A stretch of DNA of 64,000 nt. Origin: Cryobacterium sp. M96 (GTDB lineage: Bacteria; Actinomycetota; Actinomycetes; Actinomycetales; Microbacteriaceae). Below the pieces are notes generated by a model. The model did no database searches, had not been told where the DNA came from, and worked only from the letters and a program-made list of their open reading frames with translations. Both the position numbers and the translations under genes were made by a program. The DNA lies in contig NZ_PJJS01000053.1 in assembly GCF_002929845.1 (NCBI RefSeq), positions 157,587-221,586 on the forward strand, given 5' to 3'. Shown here one piece after another: positions 63,819 through 64,000 of this stretch (position 1 is the first letter of the stretch; each line of letters starts with the position of its first letter).

Positions 63819-63905
63819 GGCCTTCGGGGGCCGTCGGGAGTCTCAAGGGGTCTTCGGGAGTCTCAAGGGGCCTTCGGGAGGCCTTCGGGGGTCTTCGGGG
63901 GCCGT
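63819..63905. repeat. Short tandem repeats near the window end
   Basis: TCGGGAGTCTCAAGGGG occurs twice 20 bp apart (63834-63870), within a run of CTTCGGG units. Not in a supported gene. Confidence 0.7.
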
Positions 63906-64000
63906 CGGAGCGGCGGCGCGCGGCGGGCCGTGCAGGGTGGGGGTCGGGCACATCCGTCAGCCCCAAAGCGTCGCGAGTCCGCCGAGGGACTGATAGCCGA

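Overview
The window is high-GC DNA with many GTG starts, several apparently leaderless genes, and frequent GGATGC/GCATCC hexamers. Gene content and style fit a soil or plant-associated actinobacterium of the Microbacteriaceae type (Cryobacterium- or Leifsonia-like). This is inference from style and gene families; no rRNA or tRNA gene was seen.

Layout. 1-6.9 kb: phenylacetate degradation. paaABCDE reads leftward and paaI-paaK-paaR-thioesterase reads rightward, around a shared promoter holding a PaaR-type operator. 6.9-20.2 kb: housekeeping and transport genes (winged-helix protein, universal stress protein, P-type cation ATPase, DEAD-box helicase with a 31-residue repeat, GNAT, FUSC exporter, esterase), then an IclR regulator divergent from histidine ammonia-lyase hutH, and an M23 peptidase. 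20.2-27 kb: a decayed accessory island. It holds remnants of a GntR/UTRA regulator, a serine recombinase, an IS1380-type transposase, a broken IS3-family element with recognisable ends, a transaldolase start with an in-frame stop, and an ECF sigma region-2 fragment. A few genes in it look intact: Pr6Pr membrane protein, CsbD, DUF3140, a 55-residue membrane peptide and an 81-residue protein. 27-39.4 kb: an L-arabinose/arabinan regulon. A sugar ABC transporter, GH51 arabinofuranosidase and aldose epimerase read leftward, araB-araD-araA read rightward, and two LacI regulators lie between, with clear palindromic operators. 39.4-41.1 kb: two diverged copies of a decayed, possibly relaxase-like, fragment. 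41.1-43.3 kb: MerR regulator and SulP transporter around a perfect 16-bp palindrome. 43.4-49.8 kb: second histidine-utilisation block, IclR-hutU-M20 amidohydrolase-hutF-hutI. 49.8-57.5 kb: CNNM/CorC-type protein, serine/threonine kinase with a GAF domain, DUF4232 lipoprotein, RND permease and dodecin. 57.6-63.5 kb: YczE-type membrane protein and a 5-oxoproline cluster (pxpA, fused pxpB-pxpC, biotin carboxylase-BCCP, GntR).

How the genes work together. Phenylacetate is activated by PaaK and epoxidised by PaaABCDE, with PaaI as the rescue thioesterase. Histidine is converted by HutH, HutU, HutI and HutF to N-formylglutamate. No HutG is present, and an M20 amidohydrolase sits in its place. Arabinosides are imported, hydrolysed outside or inside the cell, and passed through AraA, AraB and AraD. 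The oxoproline block places all the modules of a urea-carboxylase-like enzyme on neighbouring genes. Together these describe a carbon and nitrogen scavenger of plant- or soil-derived compounds.

Most notable: three copies of a ~100-bp intergenic element with 16-bp inverted ends (50105, 53767, 63626); the M20 enzyme replacing HutG; the split urea-carboxylase-like oxoprolinase; the Cys-Ser-Gly triad in HutH; and the dissectable decay of the 20-27 kb island. No CRISPR array, phage or recognisable defence system was found.
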